A stretch of 64,000 nucleotides of DNA from Terrimonas ginsenosidimutans. GTDB lineage: Bacteria > Bacteroidota > Bacteroidia > Chitinophagales > Chitinophagaceae. Of the stretch, positions 50,947 to 60,525 are shown piece by piece (positions within the stretch are counted from its first letter, which is position 1; each line of letters begins with the position of its first letter). The notes under the pieces are model-generated. The model saw only the letters and a program-made list of their open reading frames with translations. It did no database searches and was not told the DNA's origin. Location: positions 48,040 through 112,039 of the forward strand of contig NZ_JAKLTR010000020.1 of NCBI RefSeq assembly GCF_022012415.1, in the 5' to 3' direction. Made by a program: the position numbers and the translations under genes.

Positions 50947-53900
50947 ATGATCAGAAAGCGATTGCTGTTCCAGTCTCTTATGGGTTTACTGTTGCTGCTA
51001 TGCCAGCAATGGGTGCATGCCCAGAATAAAACCATTACCGGGGTGGTCAGATCCGATGGCGGAACTCCCCTGCAGGGTGCGTCTGTAATGGCAAAAGGTC
51101 AATCGGCCGGTGTTACAACAGACGACCTGGGCGCCTTCCGGATCACTGTCGGCACCGATGTAAAGGCGCTGATCGTTTCCTATGTTGGCTATGCCGACCA
51201 GGAAGTGACTACCGGATCAGAGACCTCTTTCAACATTACCTTACAACCGGGAACAAAAGGTGCTCTGGATGAAGTGGTAGTTGTCGGCTATGGCACACAG
51301 CGCAAGAAAGATGTTACGGGAGCGATCGGTTCGGTAAAAGGTGACGCGATCAAAAACCTGCCCGTCACCAACGTTGCAGAAGCGCTCCAGGGAAGGGTTG
51401 CCGGCGTTGAGGTCATCAAGTCGACAGGTGAGCCTGGCGCACCAACGCAGATCACGATCCGCGGCGTATCCAGTCTTAATCAGCCTCAGCCTCTTTATAT
51501 TGTTGACGGGATCCGTCAGTCTGGTGATAACATCAACGTTCAGGATATTGCCACGATCGATATCATGAAAGATGCGAGCGCAGCGTCCATCTATGGATCT
51601 GCCGCCGCCGGTGGAGTGATCATCATCACCACCAAAAAAGGAACCGGAGGAAAGCCTGTAGTAAACTTTAACGCCCGTTACGGACTCACAACCCCACGCG
51701 TGATGAAATTACTGGGACGTGATGACTTTGTAAAGATCAAACAGCTTACACTGGATGGGAACTATGTCGGCCGCCAGCAGATCGACACGCTTCCTGATAC
51801 GGACTGGGTGGATGAGATCTTCCGCAACGGCACGGAATCCAACTACAATCTTTCAGTATCAGGCTCCTCTCCCGCTGTAAATTATTTTGTGTCCGGCTTC
51901 TATAATAACCAGAAAGGCGTTTATCTCGATAACAAATCTTCTCTGGCCGGAGCACGTGTCAATACCGATATCAAACTCAGCAATAACATCAAGGTAGGCG
52001 AACAGATCTATGCATGGCAGCGTACAACTGCGCCGATTGCCATCTCTCCGATCAGTCCGCCTTTCCGTTCTGTTCCGATCATGCCTGTATATAGCGGCAG
52101 ACCTGAAAATCCATGGGGGCAACAACCTCCCGGATTCGTCGGACCCAACCTCGTTGCACAGATCATGACAGCGGATAAAGATTTCAAACAAAGCAATTTC
52201 CAGGGAAATGTATTCGCGGAGATCAAGCTGCCACTATACCTGACATTCAGGACCAATCTTGGGTATACATACTATAACGAAGAAGATAATTATTACCAGG
52301 CTTCATACAGCACCGGTCCGGTCTCTGTTCCCGCCAATAGTTTATCTAAAAGGACCGGCTCCACAAGAACAACGTTCTATAACTACACGCTTTCCTTTGA
52401 TCATACTTATGGCAAACATACCATCAATGCCCTGGCCGGGTATGAACAGTTCTCTTCTGTATTCAACGGCATCATTTCAAGCTCGACCTTTGTTGGAAGT
52501 TCATCCTACGCCTATCTCGTCACATCCGAGTCTGTGCTAAACCTTAGCAATGGCGGCTACGATCCGAATGGACTGGTCAAATCAATGTTCGGCAGGGTGA
52601 ATTATGATTTCGGAAAGAAATACTTTGGAACCTTCTCAATCCGTCGCGACGGAAATTTCACTGTATTCGGTCCGGGTAATCAGTATGGCGTATTCCCGGC
52701 CGGATCCGTCGGCTGGAGACTCAGCGAAGAACCTTTCATCAAATCAGCATTACCCTCCTTTAATCTCCTGAAATTACGCGGCAGCTATGGCGTGCTGGGT
52801 AACAGTAATATCGAACCTTACCTGTTCCTGTCTGCCTATGATTATGCCAATGCGCAGAATTTCAACCCCGGAGGAAGTCCGACGCTCAACTACTCCCAAA
52901 ACAATATTGCCAACCCGAATATCAAATGGGAGAGCATGTACGAAACCAATATCGGTCTCGATGGCGAAGTGCTGAATGGAAAACTATTCTTCAGTCTCGA
53001 CTGGTATAATAAAACAACTAAAGACATGCTCTATGGTCTGCCTATTCCGCCAAGCGTGGGTATGCCGGGAGGTATTTTCAAAACGAATATCGGCTCTGTC
53101 AGAAACCGCGGATGGGAATTTGTTGCAGGATATAAAAACACTACAAAAGACTTCAGCTATTCAGTAAGTGTGAATGGGGCTTTCAATAAGAACAAAGTGC
53201 TGAACCTTGATAACATCAATGACAACCCGATCCTCGGGGGTGATAATAATTATGGTAATGCCACCTTTGGCATCATGGTAAATCAGCCGCTTACCTATAC
53301 AAAAGCTGGTGCAGCATTCGGACAGTTCTATGGTTATAAAGTAGAAGGGATCTATAAAAGTGCTGAAGAAATTGCAGGACACCCGCAGCAGGATGGTTAT
53401 ACCGCGAACATCGGAGATCTGATCTATGCTGACATGAACAAAGACGGAAAGATCAATGACCAGGACCGTACGGTGATCGGCAACCCCTATCCCAAATTTG
53501 TCTATGGTGCAAATATCAACCTCAACTGGAAAGGATTTGACCTCGCCTTATTGTTCAATGGAGTGGCAGGTGTGGATATATTCAATGGCGTTGCCCCGTA
53601 TGCAATGTCCCTGTTCAGCGACGGAAACACCACATCAAAAGTATTCAACGCATCATTTCTTGGCGAGAATGGTTTAACAGATCAACCGCGTATCGGTGTA
53701 GTGAACGGGAACTCCTTTACAGCAGATCCTAACCATAACTACTCTTACGCCAGCAGCTATTTTGTGGAAAGCGGCAGTTACCTGAAACTTAAAAACCTCC
53801 AGCTTGGCTACAACTTCTCCGGCAACTGGCTGAAGAAAGCAGCTATTCAGAATGCACGATTATACTTCATGTCCAATAACCTGTTCGTGATCACCAAATA

Positions 53901-54033
53901 CAGCGGTATCGATCCGGAATTGGGAAGCCAGAACATCAACCTGAACGGCGGTGTGAATACGAGGGGCATCGATGCTCCGTGGAGATATCCCAATGCACGC
54001 ATTTATTCAATCGGACTTGACCTTAGTTTTTAA
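50947..54033 (+). CDS. SusC/RagA family TonB-linked outer-membrane transporter
   Basis: 1028 residues. The signal peptide ends at QQWVHAQ. An N-terminal carboxypeptidase-like domain (ITGVVRSDGGTPLQGASVMAKG) leads to the SusC-specific region DEVVVVGYGTQRKKDVTGAI and the plug (NVAEALQGRVAGVEV, QITIRGVSSLNQPQPLYIVDG). The barrel runs to the end (RIYSIGLDLSF). It pumps oligosaccharides across the outer membrane with its SusD partner, 23 bases downstream. The ATG at 50947 starts MIRKRLLFQ with a proper signal; the frame upstream is open but not coding-like. Confidence 0.95.
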   Translation: MIRKRLLFQSLMGLLLLLCQQWVHAQNKTITGVVRSDGGTPLQGASVMAKGQSAGVTTDDLGAFRITVGTDVKALIVSYVGYADQEVTTGSETSFNITLQPGTKGALDEVVVVGYGTQRKKDVTGAIGSVKGDAIKNLPVTNVAEALQGRVAGVEVIKSTGEPGAPTQITIRGVSSLNQPQPLYIVDGIRQSGDNINVQDIATIDIMKDASAASIYGSAAAGGVIIITTKKGTGGKPVVNFNARYGLTTPRVMKLLGRDDFVKIKQLTLDGNYVGRQQIDTLPDTDWVDEIFRNGTESNYNLSVSGSSPAVNYFVSGFYNNQKGVYLDNKSSLAGARVNTDIKLSNNIKVGEQIYAWQRTTAPIAISPISPPFRSVPIMPVYSGRPENPWGQQPPGFVGPNLVAQIMTADKDFKQSNFQGNVFAEIKLPLYLTFRTNLGYTYYNEEDNYYQASYSTGPVSVPANSLSKRTGSTRTTFYNYTLSFDHTYGKHTINALAGYEQFSSVFNGIISSSTFVGSSSYAYLVTSESVLNLSNGGYDPNGLVKSMFGRVNYDFGKKYFGTFSIRRDGNFTVFGPGNQYGVFPAGSVGWRLSEEPFIKSALPSFNLLKLRGSYGVLGNSNIEPYLFLSAYDYANAQNFNPGGSPTLNYSQNNIANPNIKWESMYETNIGLDGEVLNGKLFFSLDWYNKTTKDMLYGLPIPPSVGMPGGIFKTNIGSVRNRGWEFVAGYKNTTKDFSYSVSVNGAFNKNKVLNLDNINDNPILGGDNNYGNATFGIMVNQPLTYTKAGAAFGQFYGYKVEGIYKSAEEIAGHPQQDGYTANIGDLIYADMNKDGKINDQDRTVIGNPYPKFVYGANINLNWKGFDLALLFNGVAGVDIFNGVAPYAMSLFSDGNTTSKVFNASFLGENGLTDQPRIGVVNGNSFTADPNHNYSYASSYFVESGSYLKLKNLQLGYNFSGNWLKKAAIQNARLYFMSNNLFVITKYSGIDPELGSQNINLNGGVNTRGIDAPWRYPNARIYSIGLDLSF

Positions 54034-54056
54034 TTGCTGACTTCAAACTGAATCCC

Positions 54057-55868
54057 ATGTTTAAAAAACTCATCATTATAACGATAGCATCCATTTGTAT
54101 CATCGGATGCTCGAAAGACCCGAAAGATATTTCTCAAAAAGACAAATACAGCAGCGGGGAATACCCGAAAAGTCTTGCTGACCTCACTGGTATTCTCGGT
54201 GCTGCTTACGGAAACTACCGTTCATCAGAGCTGGCAGGGTTTCAGCTGAATTGCAAAATATTCGTCAACAGCGAACATGCGGCTGACCTCGCATACGGCG
54301 GCGATGCAGGATGGACAGAACTCGCCTTCAATAAACTGAGCGTATCTAACGGTAATGCCCAGGATCTCTGGAGAGGCCTTTATGTAGGTGTAAAACAAAC
54401 CAATGCCTTCCTGGAAAGAGCAACTTTCTATGAGAAGAACTTTATGGCACCATCAGAACAGCAGATGGTCAACTACATGCGTGGAGAAGCTTATTTCCTG
54501 CGCGCATACTATTACTTCCTGCTCGAATGTTTCTTTGGAGAAACATATATCCGGAATGGCCAGGGTGGTGACAAACTGGGGGTACCTATCTATACAGAAA
54601 TCCCAAAGACGCTTGCCGAAACACAACAAGGAAGGAAAACTGTCCGCGAGGTATGGGATTTCATCATCAATGATCTGAAGCAGTCCGCTTCGCTGCTTGA
54701 TGGTGCTGTCTGGAGCGGATCAAGCAAAGGACGCGCGAGTAAGTGGTCAGCAAAAGCATTGTTAGGAAAGGCGTATGTATTCACACAGGACTGGCCGAAT
54801 GCAAAGACCACACTTTTGGAAGTGATCAATGGCAGCGGAAAAACATTGATGCCATTTGCAAAATACAAAGACGCATTCAATGGCAACGCCGCAAATGAAT
54901 TCAATGAAGAATCATTATTTGAGATCAATGTGGACCGTGTTGCAGCAGGCTATGGAATATTCGGAGACTTCCCGAACAAGAACCTTACAACAACGCAGGG
55001 AGTGATTTGGGCACCCAGTTGCGTTGGCACGGGTGGCACGGAAGATGGCGGCGACAATACACTGGGTTACTCGAATGAATTTGTACATGATAAAAATCTG
55101 CTGAGATTTGGATTCAACCTCCCGATCTATACGCTGGTTGCAAACCCTAACTACAACCCGGCAGTGCCGGCAAGCCCAACCAATACTCCACAGGTAATGG
55201 ACCCGGTTACGATGAATGCATCAAAAGCTATGCGGGCGAACAAAACGGTTGACCCAAGACTGTACGTAAATGCATTGCAACCTTGGGTGGATACAGTCAA
55301 AATGGGCGGCGTGCTAAGACCTGTTGCCAAATGTTCCAATATCGGGGGCGGGATCAGGCAGTTCTTCCAGGGATGGAGTTTCAAGAAATATCAGACGATC
55401 GATGACAACGTGCACGCATACAACGCAGCTGACGCATCAAACCTGTACATTCTTCGGCTGGCAGATGTCTACCTGCTTTATGCAGAAGCCTGTATGAATT
55501 CAGGAGATAACCCTACAGCACTTGAGTACATCAACAAAGTAAAACGCCGCGCGTATGACTACCCGGTGAACACTGCATCACCTATCGACTATACCAGCCT
55601 TACCGCAGCAACGAAGGCAACTGATGCAAATCTTGCCAACAATCCTTTGCGATATGAACGTTATGCAGAATTATTCGCCGAAGGTCATTGGTGGTTTGAT
55701 GTTGGCAGATGGCGCATTGGCGCAGGTGAAGCAGCTTACTTCAATGTGTTGCTACCAACAGGCGGCGCATCCCAATGGTCGGAAGCCCGTTCGTATTCCT
55801 TCCCTATTCCTTTTAGTGAAATGAGTACCAACGCACAACTGACTGGTCAGCAAAACCCGGGATACTGA
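54057..55868 (+). CDS. SusD/RagB family glycan-binding lipoprotein
   Basis: 603 residues. Lipobox at ICIIGC, mature N-terminus CSKDPKD. SusD-type TPR frame with landmark wording: MRGEAYFLRAYYYFLLECFFGE, TVREVWDFIINDLKQSASLL, SKWSAKALLGKAYVFTQDWPNA, and the C-terminal LYILRLADVYLLYAEACMNSG and LRYERYAELFAEGHWWFDVGRW. It is the surface lid and glycan-binding partner of SusC. An imperfect hairpin lies between it and the glycoside hydrolase gene. Confidence 0.95.
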   Translation: MFKKLIIITIASICIIGCSKDPKDISQKDKYSSGEYPKSLADLTGILGAAYGNYRSSELAGFQLNCKIFVNSEHAADLAYGGDAGWTELAFNKLSVSNGNAQDLWRGLYVGVKQTNAFLERATFYEKNFMAPSEQQMVNYMRGEAYFLRAYYYFLLECFFGETYIRNGQGGDKLGVPIYTEIPKTLAETQQGRKTVREVWDFIINDLKQSASLLDGAVWSGSSKGRASKWSAKALLGKAYVFTQDWPNAKTTLLEVINGSGKTLMPFAKYKDAFNGNAANEFNEESLFEINVDRVAAGYGIFGDFPNKNLTTTQGVIWAPSCVGTGGTEDGGDNTLGYSNEFVHDKNLLRFGFNLPIYTLVANPNYNPAVPASPTNTPQVMDPVTMNASKAMRANKTVDPRLYVNALQPWVDTVKMGGVLRPVAKCSNIGGGIRQFFQGWSFKKYQTIDDNVHAYNAADASNLYILRLADVYLLYAEACMNSGDNPTALEYINKVKRRAYDYPVNTASPIDYTSLTAATKATDANLANNPLRYERYAELFAEGHWWFDVGRWRIGAGEAAYFNVLLPTGGASQWSEARSYSFPIPFSEMSTNAQLTGQQNPGY

Positions 55869-55900
55869 TAACTAATTGAAACAACCCGCTTAATTAAAAA

Positions 55901-55980
55901 ATCAAACGTAAAAAGTAAAAAAGCTTCGCGATCTGATATATTCGCTACGATCAGCCACTTTTCTATTTTTTACGTTTGAT
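55901..55980. terminator. Inverted repeat between susD and the first hydrolase gene
   Basis: ATCAAACGTAAAAA (55901-55914) and TTTTTACGTTTGAT (55967-55980) pair perfectly over 14 bases, with weaker inner pairing of AAAAG/CTTTT. It could attenuate transcription between susCD and the enzyme genes, giving more transporter than enzyme; it lacks a classical GC stem and U-tract. Confidence 0.4.
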
Positions 55981-56009
55981 CTTCTAATTGGTATAACACA
56001 ACATCTTGC

Positions 56010-57677
56010 ATGTACAATCTCATATATCGCACAGGCATCCTGTCTGTGGTGATCCTTTTTCTGGTTTGCGGAGATTCTCCACTCCCTGCCACTGACCGTA
56101 CAGGAAAAGACATGTTGAAGAACAGGGATGAGCTCAGTTTGCCGGTTACCGGTAAGAAACTCGTGATCGCTCATTGTATGACCAATATCATCCGGTACAA
56201 AGGGCATAAGATGGAAGACAGCTGTAATCCTGAATTCTATCCTCCTTATGGAAATATAAGCGCATCGCTGGGTGGCCTAACGCAGGTGATACCATTGTCC
56301 GATTCATTCCTGGCGGAAGCATCGCTGGATGAAGCAGTGGAGTTTGAAATGAAAGCGGCAAAGCAAAGCGGGATCGACGGATTTCAATTTTATTATACAC
56401 TCGGCAATGATAGTTGGGATGAGATCATCCGCGCTTACCTGCGGGTTGCAAAAAAGAAGAATATCGATTTCAAATTCACGTTCTGCATTTCACATCCCTC
56501 CGGAGGCACCGAAGATCTCCGGGTGGATGCATTCGGTCATCGCATTAAAAAGATCATGGACGAAGCCGGACATGATGATCCGCACTGGCTCCGAACACCC
56601 GACGGTCGGCTGATTTTATACACCTGGTACGGAGAGAGTCTCGCAGATATCCCCGAAGACCTTAAGGGCAAATCAGCTGCCTATTACATCGCCAATGCCT
56701 ACAATAAACTGGAAAAGATCACACAGGAGAAATTCGCCTGTATCATTTCGATCAATGAGCAGATCTCGCAACAAAAACTGGATCAATACCTGGACTACTT
56801 TCCCGCCGTCTGGTTGTGGACACTTCCTTACACTGAAAAGTATATCGGGAACATGGTAGCAAAACAATGTAAAAAAAGAAAGCGCACGTTCACCGGCTCC
56901 GCGTTCTCCGGCTTCTATACCTCAAAGCTGCTAAAAAAAGGCACCTGGGATATGTTTCATTTCGCTGCCGATGCCGCAATAGCAGGGATCAGCAAAACAG
57001 AACGAAAATACATCGCAACAGGACTTTCGTATAATTTCCGTAAACAATGGGAATTTGGTATTCAGCAAGATGTTCCCTTATTCAATATCATCACCTGGAA
57101 TGATTATCCCGAAGGGCATCATCTTGCTCCTGAAATCAATCATAATGATGGCTTTTCCATTTTACTCAATCACTATAAAGAAAAATGGAAGAACGGATCG
57201 TCACTTGTCACAGACAAAGATGTGATCATCGCTTTTTATAAAAAATATCATCAAAATGACAAACCCTCTCCTTTTAATATCCCTGTTGTTGAAATAGAAA
57301 AACGGGGCATCGATCTGAATGTAGAGGATTCAATTGAAGTTGTTACGATCCTCAAAGAAAACGGTGAGATCAACCTGAAAAATAGCACCAAGCCGGCACC
57401 GGCAGGGCTTCATGTAACTAGGTTTGCAGGCGAAGCAGGCGCTGTACTGATAACCCTTACCCGGAACAACAAAACGATCCGGCAACTGAACTGCCCTGAA
57501 TGGATCACCAAACAGCCGTATCGCACAGACAGGCTCACCTACTCGTTCAGCACAGAATCCCTGAACACATTGCGAAATCTTTTCGGCACGGACAAACTTC
57601 CCCAATCGACGGAATACAATCCAACAATACCGGAAAATCATCTCCAATATTATAAATCTACTAATCCTGCTCAATAG
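56010..57677 (+). CDS. GH71-like glycoside hydrolase (putative endo-alpha-1,3-glucanase)
   Basis: 555 residues with an N-terminal hydrophobic export signal. The catalytic region begins KKLVIAHCMTNIIRYKG and has the GH71 landmarks KQSGIDGFQFYYTLG, KNIDFKFTFCISHPSG, RLILYTWYGES, AVWLWTLPYTEKY, FTGSAFSGFYTSKLL and NIITWNDYPEGHH, in the order of a (beta/alpha)8 enzyme. GH71 enzymes cut alpha-1,3-glucan (mutan or fungal wall glucan). A beta-sandwich-like tail follows from ~430. GH99-type clans share some wording, so the family call needs a profile search. It is followed 17 bases later by GH97. Confidence 0.7.
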   Translation: MYNLIYRTGILSVVILFLVCGDSPLPATDRTGKDMLKNRDELSLPVTGKKLVIAHCMTNIIRYKGHKMEDSCNPEFYPPYGNISASLGGLTQVIPLSDSFLAEASLDEAVEFEMKAAKQSGIDGFQFYYTLGNDSWDEIIRAYLRVAKKKNIDFKFTFCISHPSGGTEDLRVDAFGHRIKKIMDEAGHDDPHWLRTPDGRLILYTWYGESLADIPEDLKGKSAAYYIANAYNKLEKITQEKFACIISINEQISQQKLDQYLDYFPAVWLWTLPYTEKYIGNMVAKQCKKRKRTFTGSAFSGFYTSKLLKKGTWDMFHFAADAAIAGISKTERKYIATGLSYNFRKQWEFGIQQDVPLFNIITWNDYPEGHHLAPEINHNDGFSILLNHYKEKWKNGSSLVTDKDVIIAFYKKYHQNDKPSPFNIPVVEIEKRGIDLNVEDSIEVVTILKENGEINLKNSTKPAPAGLHVTRFAGEAGAVLITLTRNNKTIRQLNCPEWITKQPYRTDRLTYSFSTESLNTLRNLFGTDKLPQSTEYNPTIPENHLQYYKSTNPAQ

Positions 57678-57694
57678 AAAAACGATTCCCGGAT

Positions 57695-59842
57695 ATGAAA
57701 ATAAACGCACTACAGATCATCACCCTTGTATACTTTTTCATTTGGAGTTTGTCAGCCAGTGCCCAGCAGACGCAATCAATTAAAAAAGACAACGTTCAGC
57801 TTAAATTCCGGCTGGATGATCAGGGATCACCCAGGTATAGTGTTCTATTTAAAGACAGGGACGTGATCAAAGAATCACAGTTGGGTTTTTCAATTGATAC
57901 AGACAGCAGTTTTTATAAAGACTTCCATCTTGTGTCTGTTGAACAGAGGCAGGCTGACGGAACCTGGCAGCCGGTATGGGGGGAAGAAAAAAACATCAGG
58001 AACAACTATGAAGAGCTAACAATACACCTGAAGCACAAAAACGGTAAACTTCTCACTATTATTTTCCGTGCCTTTGCAGATGGTTTGGGGTTCAAGTATG
58101 AATTTCCCAAACAATCTTCTTTGAAATACTTTGTAGTGAAAGAAGAGTTGACGGAATTTAACCTGGCCGGAGACCACACGGCTTTCTGGATCCCTGGTGA
58201 TTTCGACAGCAATGAGTACCGGTACACGACAGGCAAACTCAGTGCGATCGATAACCGGCCTGTTGTTGCAGCAGCAACAGATATCGCTGTTAAAACGGTT
58301 CCTGACCCTTTTGCTGTTCAAACACCGCTGATGATGAAATCCGCCGACGGATTATACATCAACATTCATGAAGCCGCACTGCTGAACTATCCTGCCATGC
58401 AATTGCATGTCAATAAAACCAATTATCAGTTGTCTGCCCGGCTGGTGCCCGACACATATAACAATAAAGCTTACCTCCACGCACCTGCGCAAACGCCCTG
58501 GCGGACGGTGCTGGTAAGTGATAAAGCAGCAGACATCCTTGCTTCCAGAACCATTCTTAACCTGAATGAACCCTCCAAAGCTGAAAATACGTCCTGGATC
58601 AAACCAATGAAGTTTGTTGGCGTATGGTGGGAATACCAGACTGGTAAAAGCACCTGGAGCTATTCAGATTATGCGGACAGCACTGACAGTAAAAAACAAC
58701 TGATCCCTAATGGGCGCCATGGAGCTAACACCGCAAATGTAAACCGGTACATCGATTTTGCAGCAGCTAACGGAATGCAGGGTGTGCTGGTGGAAGGATG
58801 GAATACCGGCTGGGAAGACTGGTTCGGCAACTGGAAAGAAAACGTTTTTGATTTTGTAACCCCCTACCCCGACTTTGATGTTAACGCCATCACTTCGTAT
58901 GCAAAACAAAAAGGCATCAGCATGATCATGCATAATGAAACCTCAGGGTCGGCTACTAACTATGAACGGCAACTGGACACGGCTTTCCGGTTTATGAACC
59001 AGTTTGGCTACCCTTCCGTAAAAACCGGTTATGTCGGAAAGATCATTCCTCGGGGAGAATATCATGACGGGCAATGGATGGTAAACCACTATGAAAGAGT
59101 TCTGCAAAAAGGAATGCAGCACAGGGTAACGATCGACGCTCATGAGCCGCCGAGACCGACAGGCCTTCACCGTACCTATCCCAATTTTATGGCATCAGAA
59201 GCAGGGCGTGGAAATGAATATAATGCCTTCAGCACGGGAAGTGCGCCTGAACATGAAACCATTCTGCCCTTTACACGGTTGATGGGCGGACCGATGGATT
59301 ACACTCCCGGAATCTTCAAACTCAGGAATTATGCGGACGGTGCACCCGGGCGGCAGATGCATTCAACACTCGCAAAGCAGCTGGCACTGTACGTGACCAT
59401 TTACAGCCCCGTGCAAATGGTGGCTGACCTTCCGGAAAACTATGAAGCAAAACCTGATGCATTTCAATTTATCAAAGACGTCGCAGTTGACTGGGATGAC
59501 ACAAAGATCATCGAAGCAGAACCCGGTGACTATATCACCATCGCACGGAAAGAAAAACAAAAGCCAAACTGGTTCATTGGAGCAGTGACGGATGAGCATA
59601 GCAGAACAGCTACTGTGCCGCTAAACTTTCTCGACAAGAATTTAGTCTACATTGCCACTATCTATCGTGACGCAACAGATGCTAACTGGAAAAATAACCC
59701 CGAAGCTTATACGATCGAAACATTCCGGGTGGATGCCAGCAACCTGCTAAAGATCAAACTGGCGGAAGGTGGAGGAGCTGCTATCAGTATACGACCCATC
59801 AACATGAGTGACGATCTGAAAAAGATCAGAAAATATAAATAG
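57695..59842 (+). CDS. GH97 alpha-glucosidase (SusB-like, inverting type)
   Basis: 715 residues, signal peptide ending SLSASAQQ. N-terminal beta-supersandwich (DNVQLKFRLDDQGSPRYSVLFK ...), central barrel, C-terminal beta domain. The catalytic glutamates match SusB in kind and spacing: Glu415 (MHNET), Glu484 (DAHEPPRPTG) and Glu508 (GNEY) are 69 and 24 residues apart, as are SusB Glu439, Glu508 and Glu532. This predicts an inverting alpha-glucosidase, with Glu508 as acid and Glu415/Glu484 as base, rather than the retaining GH97 subgroup. It would convert alpha-linked oligosaccharides from the GH71 step to glucose in the periplasm. Confidence 0.92.
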   Translation: MKINALQIITLVYFFIWSLSASAQQTQSIKKDNVQLKFRLDDQGSPRYSVLFKDRDVIKESQLGFSIDTDSSFYKDFHLVSVEQRQADGTWQPVWGEEKNIRNNYEELTIHLKHKNGKLLTIIFRAFADGLGFKYEFPKQSSLKYFVVKEELTEFNLAGDHTAFWIPGDFDSNEYRYTTGKLSAIDNRPVVAAATDIAVKTVPDPFAVQTPLMMKSADGLYINIHEAALLNYPAMQLHVNKTNYQLSARLVPDTYNNKAYLHAPAQTPWRTVLVSDKAADILASRTILNLNEPSKAENTSWIKPMKFVGVWWEYQTGKSTWSYSDYADSTDSKKQLIPNGRHGANTANVNRYIDFAAANGMQGVLVEGWNTGWEDWFGNWKENVFDFVTPYPDFDVNAITSYAKQKGISMIMHNETSGSATNYERQLDTAFRFMNQFGYPSVKTGYVGKIIPRGEYHDGQWMVNHYERVLQKGMQHRVTIDAHEPPRPTGLHRTYPNFMASEAGRGNEYNAFSTGSAPEHETILPFTRLMGGPMDYTPGIFKLRNYADGAPGRQMHSTLAKQLALYVTIYSPVQMVADLPENYEAKPDAFQFIKDVAVDWDDTKIIEAEPGDYITIARKEKQKPNWFIGAVTDEHSRTATVPLNFLDKNLVYIATIYRDATDANWKNNPEAYTIETFRVDASNLLKIKLAEGGGAAISIRPINMSDDLKKIRKYK

Positions 59843-59880
59843 GAACTGCTTCAATATTGGTTTACTCCAAAAACCGTATC

Positions 59881-59907
59881 ATTGGTGTTCTTTTATTGAA
59901 CACCAAT
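59881..59907 (+). promoter_or_regulatory. Hairpin over the kptA start codon
   Basis: ATTGGTGTTC, loop TTTTATT, GAACACCAAT: ten perfect pairs. The 3' arm contains the A and U of the kptA ATG (59906-59908). In an mRNA reading through from GH97, the start codon would be held in the stem. No U-tract follows, so it is not a terminator. Confidence 0.6.
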
Positions 59908-60451
59908 GAGCGACAACACAAAAAATATAAGCAAATTTCTAAGCCTCGTTCTGCGTCATAAACCTGAACAGATCGGTTTAACACTTGATCAGAACGGCTG
60001 GGCTTCCGTGACCGAACTTCTGGCGAAGCTGCATGCAAACGGCTCTCCCGTTTCAATGGAATTACTGGAAGAAATAGTAGATAGCAACAACAAGAAGCGC
60101 TTTGCTTTTAATAATGACAAAACACAGATCCGGGCCAGCCAGGGACATAGTATTGAAATCGATCTTGACATCAAAGCCTGCGAACCTCCTGCCCTTCTTT
60201 TTCACGGGACCGCAGAGAAGAACCTGGAAAGTATTCTTGCATCCGGTTTGAAAAAACAAAACCGGCAGCATGTTCATTTGAGTGATAACACAGATACGGC
60301 AAAAAATGTTGGTGCCCGCCATGGCAGACCGGTCGTGCTCCAGGTAAATGCAGGGCAAATGCAGAAAGATGGATTTACCTTTTATTTATCGGCAAATAAT
60401 GTGTGGCTGACGGATGAAGTACCTGCAGTATACCTCGGCCTTCCGTTATGA
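59906..60451 (+). CDS. kptA: RNA 2'-phosphotransferase (Tpt1/KptA)
   Basis: 181 residues. Transfers the internal 2'-phosphate of RNA to NAD+, giving ADP-ribose cyclic phosphate. Conserved parts: N-terminal ISKFLSLVLRHKPEQIGL with Arg17-His18, DQNGWASVTELL, the RNA/NAD-binding IRASQGHSIEIDL, LFHGTAEKNLESIL, and the last Arg region NVGARHGRPVVLQVNA. Bacterial KptA substrates are unclear because most bacteria lack the tRNA splicing that makes such phosphates. It follows the PUL by 63 bases but has an unrelated function, and a hairpin covers its start codon. Confidence 0.95.
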   Translation: MSDNTKNISKFLSLVLRHKPEQIGLTLDQNGWASVTELLAKLHANGSPVSMELLEEIVDSNNKKRFAFNNDKTQIRASQGHSIEIDLDIKACEPPALLFHGTAEKNLESILASGLKKQNRQHVHLSDNTDTAKNVGARHGRPVVLQVNAGQMQKDGFTFYLSANNVWLTDEVPAVYLGLPL

Positions 60452-60525
60452 ACAGTGATAAATTGTTCAATATTGACGATGGGTCTCGGGTGTATAAAAA
60501 AGATAAGGTCAGCTTACCGGCGATC

